Part shown: in pieces, positions 10,746-20,835 of the stretch
Position numbering within the stretch: position 1 is the stretch's first letter
How the letters are laid out: each line of letters starts with the position of its first letter
Assembly (NCBI RefSeq): GCF_050948215.1
Contig: NC_135164.1
Coordinates: 3,229,116-3,293,115, forward strand
Direction: 5' to 3'
Source: Halictus rubicundus
Taxonomy: Eukaryota > Arthropoda > Insecta > Hymenoptera > Halictidae
Length of the DNA: 64,000 nt
Notes under the pieces: generated by a model
Database searches by the model: none
What the model was told of the DNA's origin: nothing
Seen by the model: the letters and a program-made list of their open reading frames with translations, nothing else
Position numbers and translations under genes: made by a program

Positions 10746-13700
10746 ACGCCATGTTGTGATCTAATAACTTCTAAAAAAAGATCAAGGCCTAATATGAAAG
10801 TTATCGGTTTCTTTTTAATGTCGAGATATTAAGAGTCGCTGCAGTTCTAAAAAATGGTCGAGCGTTAGAGGGTTGAAGGTAGCCCGTCGAGGGTTGACGA
10901 ACCGAAGGGAAGATGCGGAGGAGGAAGGATCCCAAGGTCACGACGCGCGGGGTCATTTCTTTGTTTCGAATAAGCGGTGGTCGAGTGGCGGCACTCGTGG
11001 CTCAGGAGGCCAGGCGAAAATACGCAACAAAGGGGTTGATGCTGGTGGCGCGATTCGTCAGAGGTCAAGCGAAAGAAGAGCGACCGCAACGGCGAAGGTG
11101 GAGCTTAGCCGCTCCTTCGCAGCCATTCCGGAACTTTATTTCCCCGAGGATCGCTCCACCGGAGTTTATCGTTGGAGGTAACGCTGTTCCCCCGGTTTCA
11201 TACCTACCCCTCTGCCCCCTTCGCCGCCTGCCATCGGCTCTCCCTTTCCCCCTTTACTCCCTTATTTCTGCGCCGCATTTATTCATCCGCGTCTTTCCCA
11301 ATCTGCCAGCCCGGCAGCAGCTTCGCACCTATCCGCTGAACACTCTCTCTCGTCCGCGAGCAGCAGCAGCAATCAGGATTTCGGAATATCAAATACTGTT
11401 TGCTTAGGATAAAAGCCCCCGAACTACCCCCGACATCATGCTACTTCGATCCCACCCTCCTCGCCGCCGAACGCTTCCGGTTTCCGGTAATCAGGAATCG
11501 TCTTATTGACCCTAGCGGAGTAAAGAACAGTGTTATATCCTGCCTCGACGTCGGGTCCGACAGGGGGGTGCACGGATTGCTCTATGGGGGCGAGTTTATG
11601 GCATCGGTTCGACCCTTTATAGGATCGCTCGATTCCGATCATAAGTGTTTTCTTATCCACGGTGATCTCTCCTTAGATACGAGAGTATGGTGGGCGTGTG
11701 TAGGAGGAATGTGCACAATGTTTGTGGTAAAATATATATGCCCACCCGGGTTGTTAATCAACTTTTTTAATATGATACAGCGAGCAGTTGTAAGAGCGGT
11801 ATTTTTGGTTAACATTTTAATAACTACCTCAACTTTTTAAAGGCCATGCGGCGTGATATTTTAGTAACCCAGCAGGAGGAAATTGAATTTCACTACCCAA
11901 CGCTTTCTCTCCTTTATCTTGTGAAAAACGTGCTATGAAAAACGCTTTAATGTATGCAAAGGATGCTAATACGAACGGTGTCACGATTTTTGCAGACTTA
12001 AAGAGTTCCCTTAAAAATCATGAGTAGGTAAACGATCGCAGTATTGTCCTGTACAAACTATTAGATAGTAATTAAGAAATCATTATGCAATACCGCAATA
12101 ACGGTGAATATGTCAAAATAACTGCCGGGATGTAAATAGAAAATTAGCAAATTCTGAAATAGCAAATAAGCTACACGAGCATGTGCGCAAAAGGGACCTA
12201 ATGTTCCGGTGCTAACCAGAAAGTATCAAATTAACCTCATTGTCAAGATTCACACGAATGCTTCAATAACAAAAGAAAACCCTGCTGCTTGGACCGACTT
12301 ACATTTTCAAGTGAACCAGACCTGGACCAGACAAACCTGGACAAATTTAAAAATACTATACAAAGATTGTGGGTACAGTGAAATTCCGGAAAAATTGTCG
12401 ACCTGTAGCAATTTCGTAAAAAAAGAAACAGTAAACTTGGACTCATTTTAAAGTTTGAAACTTCTCCCTTCGCAGACCATTCCTCGTTCACTTCTCAGAT
12501 ATTTTCGCATAATCTAGCGGGGGAGAAACCGAGGACAATAGCGTTTCGATAGAGCGGAACAATTTTAAATAACCTACTTTTGAAGAGCGTGGATACTGGT
12601 AACGCCGGTGCAGTCGCAATTTCACCCTCCCCTCCCCTCCCCGCCCCCGGTCCTCCCGCCCCGAAAACATTCGTTACATCGATTCCACGTAGTATCGCCG
12701 GTAATTGCGCGAAATTAAGGACCCTCCTTTATCAAGCACCCTGCTACTAATTTATTGACGTTGCATGAAATCCGTGGCACTGCGAATTGTTTGCGTAACA
12801 AGCTGCAGGGACGTTATCGCGCGACCTGCAACACCGGCGCGAGAATTGGAGAAATTAAATGCGTCGCCTTTTCAGAATAGGTCCCGTTTCGTTAATAATG
12901 TTCAACAATAGTTCCTCTGTTTTTAGCATCGCGAACGGCAAAGTTTCTACAGCTGTTCCAGGAGCGGCGGTTATCAGTAGCCGCCGTTAGATGTACTGAT
13001 CGCACCGCAGCTATTACGTGTATCAACCTATATTAGATAGTTAATTAATTTAGTGACTGCAGCTAGTAAATATATTGTATTTTTGTGAATAAAATTTTTC
13101 AAAATTTGGTGACCTGTAGAATATACTGACAAAATTTGGCAAAACCTGGGACATCCTGTATATTATTATACAATGGGATAGACATCATTACAGGATTGCG
13201 GTTGCAAGTTTGTCCACGAAAGAGGAAAGTAGAAAGTTCTACGATCTACCTGTCGCATGCCCTCTATGTCTATAAAAAGTAATTATTTAAGCTAACCGAA
13301 GGTAAATTGTTTCAAGTTCGAACAAACTTCGTTCAAGCTGAGTCACATAATTGGAACAGTAAGTTCGAGTTTGTCTAGGAGAAATAAAACGCTGTGAAGG
13401 AAAAGGAGAAGTGGTAAAAGATCTATTTTCCTGGAACTTCGCATCTTTCGTATATTTTCTTCAAGTTGACTACCTCTTTTCGACGTCACACGTCATTTTT
13501 AACGATACGTATGATCCATAAAAATGTCAACAATTCGGTAATATAATTTTAGAAAATTTTGTTCCCCAAGGTTTTCTCACACAAGATATTTCACAGAATC
13601 GATCTGAAAAGAGATATACCGGTTAAACTTCACCTTAGGAAACCATAAATCTTTAACTTGTTTTTATGCAATCCTGTAGATTTTTGCGAGAAAATGGCGA

Positions 13701-14593
13701 AAATCCAAGTTTCAACCTCAGATCACGAATTTTCGGTATTTTCCCGGCGAAATCTACAGGATTAGAACGCCGTTCGAGGGTTAATTCGCTGAACCCGCGA
13801 CGGAACAGACGTATCGAAGGAAAATATCCCCGTATTTGCCGTTTACGAAATATTCAAACGAGGACCCGCGGCGGACTAAAGAGCGTTCCTCGAGAGATCC
13901 TTTGTCTCAAAGGTTCCAGTACCGTAGGAATTTAAAGGGCGATGTAATTCGAGTCCGCAACGGCACCGGAGTAGACTCGGCTCTCCATTTGGAACGTGGA
14001 AGGGGCGTGGGGGGAGAGGGATCGTGTATTATTATGAAAAGTTCCTTATTTTAAAACCGTTCCTCTCGTTAAGAGTTTTCCTTTTACGCGGGCGAAAAGT
14101 TCGAGCGGACACCGAAATACTGGTCCGCTTATGAATTCACGGGGAAAAGATAACTTAAAGCGCGAGCGTTCCGCGGAGAAGAAAGGAAAGAGCAGGAGGG
14201 TGGCTAGGGGATAAAATATTTAGGGGTGCGGCGTCTTAGGCGTGAGATACGAGATTTAAAGTTTTAGGTGCCACTTTTAGAAGAGGTTGCCCGCCGGCAC
14301 CCTCTATCTCCGTATCTGGTTGTTCCGCGATAGGACTACTTCTGGAAGTTAGCGATGCTCGTACCCATCCCCACCAATCCCTATTCCCACCCCCTCTATA
14401 TCCGTCCCTGTGTACCGGCGGTAGCCTGTTCTACGATAAGATGGTGATCGGCCATGTTTATGGTCACTCATTAGTCGTCTTACCGCTGGTGATGGCCTTC
14501 GTTTATCCTCTGGATCAGCGGTTCTCAATGCCCCGGGGTTTCGCGATAACATTTTTAAGGATGTGCCGTGACAATCTAATCTCTCAAGTTTCA
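10746..14593. other. Gene-free stretch with a GC-rich island
   Basis: From about 10865 to 11400 the DNA is CpG-rich and open in several frames on both strands at once, the pattern expected of GC-rich non-coding or promoter DNA. A polypyrimidine C-rich run lies near 12621-12665. At about 13145-13165 the string GGGACATCCTGTATA looks like the eroded end of a TACAGGGTG-type MITE. No gene is supported. Confidence 0.45.
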
Positions 14594-14685
14594 CGGCACA
14601 CAGTGCTCCGGAACGGAAAAATAAGAGACATTTAGCCCAAAAACGAACTTTCTCGTCTCGATATCTAATTAACGAACATTATTTC

Positions 14686-14913
14686 TTAACACTTAGGTTT
14701 ACGGAGCACTAAAAGTGACTATTTTACATTACTTTATAAAAATAACAAGAACATGTGCTGCCCAAATTTTTAGCCATTTTTTTAAATAACATATACCCAA
14801 AGAAATAAATTTGTTGAATAATTCCTCATGGATGTATCTTTAGAATATTAATAATTGTAAATTAAAAATATTAGAACCCGTCATTTTGACGGGTCCCGCA
14901 AACCTAGTGTTAA
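14686..14913. mobile_element. TTAA MITE family A, copy 1 (nested in Transib 2)
   Basis: Flanked by TTAA (14686-14689, 14910-14913). The ends are TTAACACTTAGGTTTACGG and the complement ending AAACCTAGTGTTAA. A conserved internal palindrome, CCCGTCATTTTGACGGG, lies near the right end. Other copies are at 17036, 29337 and 50353. Its insertion into Transib 2 dates this MITE as younger than that copy. Confidence 0.9.
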
Positions 14914-15549
14914 ATGTCCATGGACCTCGAAAATGAAAAAATTAGTACATTTTAATCAATATTACGGTTGTAATAAACATTGAAACTTGGACGTTTTGAG
15001 AACTGCATTTTTCGCCACAAAAATTGTTTCTCTTTAATGAGATATCCTGACGCTCCTATTTAATATTTTCTCTCGATTTTTTTTTTTTAATTGAAGAGCA
15101 GACTTTTGCGATGAAAAGTATTGTTTTTTAATAGCAATTCGTGCACGTATTCTATTAAAGAAATAATGTTGAATATATTAGGAAAAATTTGCGAAATTTT
15201 CTACATTGATAGAGCATATTTTTTTAATTCCACAGAATTCTGCTTTAAAAAAATTACAATATTTACAGTACATCTTCTTTTATATAATCACACAAGAAAT
15301 ATTTCCCCCTTCGTCCCACTTCACAAATTATTGATATCTAATGTTGTCAGTGTTCAGTCCGTCCATATAGTTTTATGTATACTCCTGTGTAGCTGCGGTT
15401 CGAATCCATCGCCCTACTCTGCAATACTTTGTATGCAATGTTTATGTTACGCTACACATTCGACTGTCACAATATGTTCGACGTGTTTTTAGCATTCAGT
15501 TGAAAGAGAATCGTCTAAGCGTGCATAGTGAGATATTCGGAGCAATTTT

Positions 15550-15819
15550 TTGTATTACAGTTATTTTTATGTTATAATACCAAGGGCACTATTACCAATT
15601 GGGCAGCTTTCTGAGGAAGCTCAAGAAGTCCGACATAAAGATTTTAAAGCAATTAGATATAAAAACACCAGAAAATGTTCTCGAACTTTAACAAATGAAG
15701 ATACACTGCTTAGACTATTCCTAACGTCCGATCCTTATATATCTAATATACGGATAAAATCACGTACAAAGAAAATTAGAAATTTAGATCAAGAAGCTAA
15801 AGAATTAATAATTACGTAA
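15550..15819 (+). pseudogene. Transib (RAG1-like) transposase C-terminal fragment
   Basis: An 89-codon open frame ending in TAA. From about residue 13 it reads LLPIGQLSEEAQE, then HKDF, TRKCSR, TNED and SDPYIS. As I recall the family, this is the C-terminal block of Transib transposases, alignable to the RAG1 region around ASEGNES-GNK-RRFR that holds the last catalytic Glu. On that alignment Glu22, after Ser21, is the candidate catalytic residue. The frame sits about 170 bp inside the right CACAGTG terminus, in transcription-toward-the-end orientation. The N-terminal and central parts, with the other two catalytic Asp residues, are absent. The true upstream codons before residue 8 are unlikely to be native. 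No function is expected by itself. Confidence 0.72.
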
Positions 15820-16092
15820 CATAAAGTATGTAATAACAAATACAAAGTAAATATTACTAAAATAATTTTTTTATTTTTTTTCACCCATTTGTAACATAAC
15901 GATAATATATTATTGAGTCCAAATTTCGTGTCGATATCTCTTACGCTTCAGAAGTTATATTCAAATGTCACTAAATTTTTTAATCCGGACCACTGTGCGG
16001 CAGTTTGTCTGCGTTAAAATGGTTTTTCATCTGCTATTTCTTCTCATGGATGCAATTTTATAACTTCAATAATTGTCAAAGGAAAATCTGTA

Positions 16093-16250
16093 CAGTGTCT
16101 ACTCGATATATGTCAATTACACGGGTCTCGCCACCGACAAGTACCGTCCAGGAGATATTATTCTTTGATCCACGTGAACGTCGTATACCCCGCGGTAGTG
16201 GGGATAGTTCTGCGACTTTTATCAGCTAGGTATGTGCGACATATATCGTA
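16093..16250 (-). mobile_element. MITE family H, copy 2
   Basis: TA then CAGTGTCTACTCGATATATG at the left, with GCGACATATATCG at the right. The middle carries CCCGCGGTAGTGGGGATAG, which is the complement of the block in copies at 28517 and 60472. TA flanks and CAGTGA ends fit a Tc1/mariner-type MITE. No coding content. Confidence 0.75.
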
Positions 16251-16539
16251 ATGATTTTGAAATGCCTTGAAACATTGTCGAAGTCAATATCATCCCGAGT
16301 TGGGCAGGGAAGACGTCACGTAATGAAAAGTCATGAAAAGTCTTAATGTCAAGGCGAAAGATCTATTTCGGGCTATAAAGCCTGATGGAAGTTCATGTTT
16401 AAAGACGCACTTGTTTGACAAGCTCGCTTCCTCTCGCAGGCAATATATTACGAAATATAAAAGTATTCGAGCGCTCGAATTTACGACCCCCGTGGGCATC
16501 CAGGACCTTAGGTAGCAATTTCGCTTGTTTGCAAACCTG

Positions 16540-16544
<5 letters not shown>

Positions 16545-16574
<30 letters not shown>
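16545..16574. repeat. (CT)n microsatellite
   Basis: Uninterrupted CT dinucleotides for about 30 bp. The complement gives an Arg-Glu repeat in a spurious frame. Confidence 0.95.
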
Positions 16575-16577
<3 letters not shown>

Positions 16578-16627
16578 GGTTTGCATGACGACACCCTTAA
16601 AACGTTGCCCGAACTTCTCCTCTACAA

Positions 16628-16863
16628 TTACAAGTTTTCGAGTTTTTGCTCGGGGCTATCCTCGGGAAATTCCTTAGCCATACAGGCTGATCCCAAGAGC
16701 GATCCCGCGAAATTTACAAAGGTATCCCACGCGATCTTTCCAGAAGAATAAAGAAAGATTATCATGTCTATGTTGGTTAGTTCTGGCCGCTTCTCTTTGA
16801 CGCAGCGGAACACCTTCCTCCTCTTCGTGTAACGTTGGTGATCAATGTACTTGGAGGATCTTT
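16628..16863 (-). CDS. Candidate terminal exon, unknown protein
   Basis: On the minus strand a frame of about 78 codons runs from a good splice acceptor (pyrimidine-rich TTTTTATTTTCGCAG, exon starting at 16863) to a TAA at 16628-16630. Codon use looks like real coding DNA, and the protein is charged at the start (YTKRRKVFRCVKEKRPEL) with a hydrophobic middle (WDTFVNFAGSLLGSACMAKE) and an acidic end. There is no in-frame ATG near the beginning, which is consistent with an internal-to-last exon. I do not recognise the family. It lies between MITE H2 and MITE A2, so the gene would have its other exons further right with long introns. It may equally be a chance open frame. Confidence 0.35.
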
Positions 16864-17035
16864 CTGCGAAAATAAAAATACAATTTCCTGGTCAATTTTA
16901 AGGAGCAGAAATTACATCAAAAAATATTTTCTTTTCTTAAGAATTTTAATCATTTTTCCCTTATTCGATTTTCTCGTAAATGCATACAACTTGTCTCCCT
17001 GTTCCCTATAGTGTCGCTGAACGTATATTCGCAAC

Positions 17036-17260
17036 TTAACACTAGGTTTACGGAACCCGTCAAAATGACGGGTTCTACTATTTCTAATTTACGATTATTG
17101 AGATTGTGAAGATCCATCTCCGTGGAATTACTCAACAAACTTATTTCCTTATGTATATATTATTTAAAAAATGGCTGAAAACTTTGACAGACACATTCCT
17201 CTTATTTTTATAAAGTAATGTAAAATACTCACTTTTAATGCTCCGTAAACCTAGTGTTAA
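17036..17260. mobile_element. TTAA MITE family A, copy 2 (inverted)
   Basis: TTAA at 17036-17039 and 17257-17260. Begins TTAACACTAGGTTTACGG, followed by the CCCGTCAAAATGACGGG palindrome, and ends CGTAAACCTAGTGTTAA. Full-length copy in the opposite orientation to copies 1, 3 and 4. Confidence 0.92.
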
Positions 17261-18400
17261 TACTGTATTAAAATAAGAAGAAATCAGTCCAGCTAGATGG
17301 TAGACGTACATGTAAAAATGCCGCAAAAAATTTGAAAAATCGAAAATAAGAGCCACCCTACACCCCGTATAATTACCGCGTCGCGGAGTAATGATCCGCT
17401 GAGAGCTTAGAGCTTCTTCTGTAAGTAACGGTACACGGGTTCATCTTTTATCGAGTATCGTTGGGTGCAGCTAATGCGCACCTGTACTCGACGCGCGCAG
17501 GGGCCGTCGCATCAGCAACGTTCGCGGGCAAAGAGTTTGACGTTAATGCGCGAAACACGCGGGTGTAATCTGCTCTATAAAGTTAGCCGCGCAGCTTGTG
17601 TATTACACGGGAAAGAAGAGTTGATAGTGCTTGCGGCGTCGGTGCGGCCCGGGGATGCCGTGGCATCGGCGCCTTAAATGGAGTTGCCGGTATGCGCCGC
17701 GGCGCTCGGCGCCGTTGACTAACGGTAACTTAGAATAATGCTTAGAGTCGCTTACGAAAAGTTATGGCCGCGGGTAGCCCGCCGCGGCAACGTCGGTCGA
17801 CCGGGGAAAAAATCTCCCGAGCTTTCGGAAGCTGGATTAAGTATAATTTAATACACCGCACGGACACCGTTCAGACATTGTACATTTCCTGCTCCCGATA
17901 ACGCCGCGCGACAATGCCCGACTTTAATTGCAATAAATTACGCGCGGTTGTTAACGAAGACAATGCCTCAGCCCCGCGAACGTTCCCCCGCAGCTCGACC
18001 AATCTTCCCCATGGCGAGAGACCGTCGAGTATAGCGTTTACCGGGGCTCATGGCGTTCCATGAGGTGGCTCGACGATTCCCCGTCCAAACTGTCTAAGTC
18101 GCCTCTTTCCCGCGTCATTCTGCTCTCCTTCCAACCACTCGACGGCCATCTTTTCCAAGTTCCATTCTGCCCCCCGGGTCTCGAGTCGCGCTATCCAACG
18201 CGGACACAATGATTCGGCATTATGTCATTCCGCTCAGACTGCATCGTCGCATTCAACGGTAACGCGTCTCGCGGGCAAAGAGCCTCGTAATTAGAGGCTC
18301 GAGGGTCCACGGCTCTTGCCCGGACAAAATGGCGGCCCGTCGAACCCGTAAATAATTCTTCAAACTTTTATCTTCGTCCTATTTACAACGCAATGTTGCT
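17261..18400. other. Gene-free, partly GC-rich stretch
   Basis: CpG-rich from about 17620 to 18330 without a supported reading frame. It could be a regulatory island of a neighbouring host gene, but nothing in the sequence proves that. Confidence 0.4.
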
Positions 18401-18402
18401 TA

Positions 18403-19450
18403 GGGGGAGTTCCCCTAGTACCGGACACTTGAGGTTTTTCTTAAATAAATAAAAGAATAAAATATTTCATTTCTTCTATACCATTTTATTTATAACTTAA
18501 CAGCATTATCAATCAGTAGAAACCAAGAAAAGAAATAATTTTATTCTAACAATTAATTGAAACTTTGATCGAAGTTTGGTATAGAATTTGCACAGTTCGT
18601 AAAGTGTCCCCTAGTACCGGACATTGCATGCATTGAGAATGTAGCTTAAAAATAGTTTCAAAATAATGTACAGCGATCACAAACATAGTTATCTGCAGAT
18701 TCCGGGATATCGGCACAAGCTTCATGTGCCCATTTTTTGCAGCTAAAACACTGAATCCAGTCTTCTTCATTGTTTTCTAAACAAACCACGCAACTGGTTT
18801 TCAAGTTTGACTCTCGTAGTTTTAATGTTCTGGTTGTCTTACTCTTATTTCCCGAATTCTTTATTTGTTCTGTCATCCTCTTTTTGTTTTCTTTCTCCTC
18901 GGTCATTTATTTATTTATGTTCTTTAATTTTTTTTAAATTTTTTTTTAAGTGATTTTTAACCACTGAAAACAAAATAATAATAATTACTTCCCGAATAAT
19001 TATTATTAATACGTATATGAATAAGTAAAATTCAGATTTGTATTGTCCGATGATAGGGGACAATGATCTGTCCAGAACCAGGGGACACCGAAACCATAAA
19101 AAAAATGATTTTTTGTATCAACCAGTGCACTGTATATACAAAATACAGAGGTAATTAAAAAAACTACTTACCAAAAGACATAATAATGCCACTCATAAGT
19201 TTTTCTACTAACCAAAATTGATGGATGTAACACTTTATAATTTGTATGATACACTAGCTTGTACTTAAACGCAACAATGGACTGATATTCCCAGCTATGC
19301 ACATGCGACTGGAACGTGTCGAAACCTGATTGTGCTTGGATCTATCCTCACTACTGCTCACGTGAAATGACGATCGCATTGCATTTCAAATCTTAAAGAT
19401 ATCGCTACTGTCCGGTGCTAGGTGCCGTCCGGTTTTAGGGGAACTCCCCC
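18403..19450 (-). mobile_element. Internally deleted pogo/Tigger-type element (1048 bp)
   Basis: The inverted ends start GGGGGAGTTCCCCTAGTACC on the left and GGGGGAGTTCCCCTAAAACC on the right, with TA at 18401-18402 and 19451-19452. The motif CCCCTAGTACCGGACA recurs inside near 18608, and related AGGGGACA motifs lie near 19055-19085, consistent with repeated transposase-binding sites. TA targets and a C-terminal zinc-finger frame fit the pogo/Tigger group. The DDE catalytic region is missing, so this copy is non-autonomous. Confidence 0.8.
18658..18906 (-). pseudogene. C-terminal PHD-like zinc finger of a pogo/Tigger transposase
   Basis: An 82-codon frame with a lysine-rich start and a clear Cys4-His-Cys3 pattern: C39, C42, C53, C56, H61, C64, C76 and C79, with the typical DWIQC and WAHE strings between ligands. 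From memory, many insect pogo/Tigger proteins end in such a PHD-like finger after the DDE domain, so this is probably the last exon of the original transposase. It lies inside TIRs of the right type. All eight ligands are intact although the enzyme core has been deleted. The ATG at 18904-18906 may not be native. An unrelated host PHD protein is possible but less likely given the flanking termini. Confidence 0.62.
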
Positions 19451-20077
19451 TACTCTGTTTTGGTATTCTGGTCGCGTATCTACAATAGCAATAAACTCTA
19501 TATTTCCATCCATCGATCTCCATGACTTATCTAATATGTCGTCAAGAAATTTTCATCAGTAGAGATAGATCAATAGAAACTTTCTGCATCTGTGAATTGT
19601 TGGTTTACGATTAATGTTTCTGTCTCCGCACATACGGCCGAATGACCAAATTACGATGACAAAAGTAGATTTAAAAATTTTCTCCAAACTAATGACAAAT
19701 ACCATCATAACGTACTCTAAGAAACGGCCTACAATATAGCGTGAGAATTTTTGTTGTTAACGCAACATAGTAGTTGGTGCGCATGCGCAAAGTGAGGTTA
19801 TGGTTCGGACGGCGAATCTCAGTTGTTTGCGCCAGTATTGTTGACGACGTAATTGCGTTCATCCTATTTTCTCCGATTTAAATTGGATGTTGAAGCGTCA
19901 GGTACGTACTTTCATCTGCTATTATTGCTAACATAAAGATAAGTTGTACATACTGTTAATATAGTATGTTCTATCATATACTATTTTTGGTTAAAAAATA
20001 TTGATATGCTTACTTTAGCTAGAGTTATAAAAAAAGTTCCAAATAGTACACCGATTTTTCTTTACTAGTTCGAAAAA

Positions 20078-20161
20078 ATGGCTTATAACCAATATAAAAA
20101 ATTAAAAAATGAGTCCCCATCTTTGCCCTATCGATCAATGGATCGGATTGTTTACAGGTAG
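20078..20161 (+). promoter_or_regulatory. Upstream ATG overlapping the start of the 156-codon frame
   Basis: The first ATG after the putative splice acceptor opens a 27-codon frame (starting MAYNQYKKLK) that overlaps the main frame start at 20109 and stops at 20159-20161. It could reduce initiation at the downstream ATG. Alternatively the ACAG/GTAG at its end is a splice donor and this is a short coding exon. Confidence 0.4.
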
Positions 20162-20579
20162 TCGCGTCGACCGCGCTGTAAAGGAAATGAAAATTACGAG
20201 AAAAGAACTATTTGATGTGTTAAGAAGTGAACAGTTTTTCAAGTTTTCGTCATTTAAGTGTAACGAACGATTGTTAAAGTATATATTCGACAAGTTTGGT
20301 GTTAGTGAACTTTCTAAACATTGTATAATACAAATAAAACGTATAGTTAAAGTGTTTGTTTCGAAACTTATGATGAAATGGCGTGGTTGTAAATATATGT
20401 ACGATCGTTTTAACAACAAACACGTGAAATGGCTTGAAAAAGAAGCAAAGTTCAATCAGGTTGTATTAAGTATGCTAAGAATGCCTACTTTCTATAGTAA
20501 TGGTAATGAAAGCAACGATGATGATGCTACTGATGATGCTTATGATAATGATGAAAATAACAATGAGGTTGTAAAATAA
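20109..20579 (+). CDS. 156-aa basic protein with acidic tail, unknown; possible transposase N-terminal domain
   Basis: Intact frame from ATG at 20109 to TAA at 20577-20579. Residues 1-120 are basic and predicted mostly helical by composition (for example RAVKEMKITRKELFDVL and KLMMKWRGCKYMYDRFNNKH), with a WLEKEAKF stretch around 109-116. Residues 133-156 form a low-complexity acidic and Asn-rich tail with runs such as NDDDATDD. There is no DDE triad, zinc-finger ligand set or RNase H fold motif. Its place inside perfect-looking TIRs makes it a transposon product. It may be the DNA-binding N-terminus of a larger transposase, cut off by deletion. A truncated protein of this kind could act as a repressor, as is known for P-element KP protein, but that is speculation here. 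Function is unassigned. Confidence 0.6.
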   Translation: MSPHLCPIDQWIGLFTGSRVDRAVKEMKITRKELFDVLRSEQFFKFSSFKCNERLLKYIFDKFGVSELSKHCIIQIKRIVKVFVSKLMMKWRGCKYMYDRFNNKHVKWLEKEAKFNQVVLSMLRMPTFYSNGNESNDDDATDDAYDNDENNNEVVK

Positions 20580-20835
20580 TATTCTTATTGCATATTATAT
20601 CTCACTAAAACATACAGAAATAATTTAGTGTTTTAATTTATTTAATTTTTTTGTTTAATTAACATACTATAGACCCTTGACCCTTTTCTATGACCCCAAT
20701 TAACCCTAAGTAGCTACTTTTCCGAAGATAATTATTAAGCGGTCTTCTTATAAGCATTTCTAACCAGAATTTCAAATAAAATCTCACTTTATATTTTTGT
20801 CGTCGTAATTTGGTCATTCGGCCGTATGTGCGCCG

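Larger units (their letters stand above)
14599..15997 (+). mobile_element. Transib element 2, with RSS-like CACAGTG ends and transposase remnant
   Basis: The left end CACAGTGCTCCGGA (14599) and right end TCCGGACCACTGTG (15997) are inverted. The repeats extend about 36 bp with several mismatches and a shared GACATTT at their inner edge. A perfect 5-bp duplication CGGCA sits outside both ends (14594-14598, 15998-16002). Inside, next to the right end, is a fragment matching the C-terminal part of Transib/RAG1-type transposases. The left half has lost its coding sequence and holds a 0.23 kb TTAA MITE. The 5-bp duplication, heptamer and protein agree, so the family call is strong. The copy is inactive by itself. 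Confidence 0.88.
19629..20830 (+). mobile_element. Compact 1.2 kb TIR element with a 156-codon gene (Transib-like?)
   Basis: The termini are 36-bp inverted repeats with one mismatch, 19629-19664 and 20795-20830, beginning CACATACGGCCGAATGACC. The 5 bp outside are CTCCG on the left and CGCCG on the right, a near match that would suit a 5-bp duplication with one mutation. Between the ends are a possible 5' exon with splice donor CAG/GTACGT (after 19901), an acceptor TTTACTAG (to 20068), an intact reading frame, and AATAAA-type signals near 20774. The arrangement looks like a complete small gene unit inside the termini. The CAC start and 5-bp target suggest Transib, but the heptamer is CACATAC, not CACAGTG, so the superfamily is uncertain. 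Confidence 0.75.

Noticed and set aside
10913..11840. 164- and 146-codon plus-strand frames
   Set aside because: Open in a GC-rich island, low-complexity content, no recognised domain, and no splice or translation context.
12209..12451. 80-codon frame with Trp-rich spacing reminiscent of a Myb/SANT domain
   Set aside because: The Trp repeats come from a short duplicated CCTGGAC segment, and the rest does not fit the domain.
15385..15405. GGTTCGAATCC resembling a tRNA T-loop
   Set aside because: The flanking T-stem does not pair and no acceptor, D or anticodon arms are found at the right distances.
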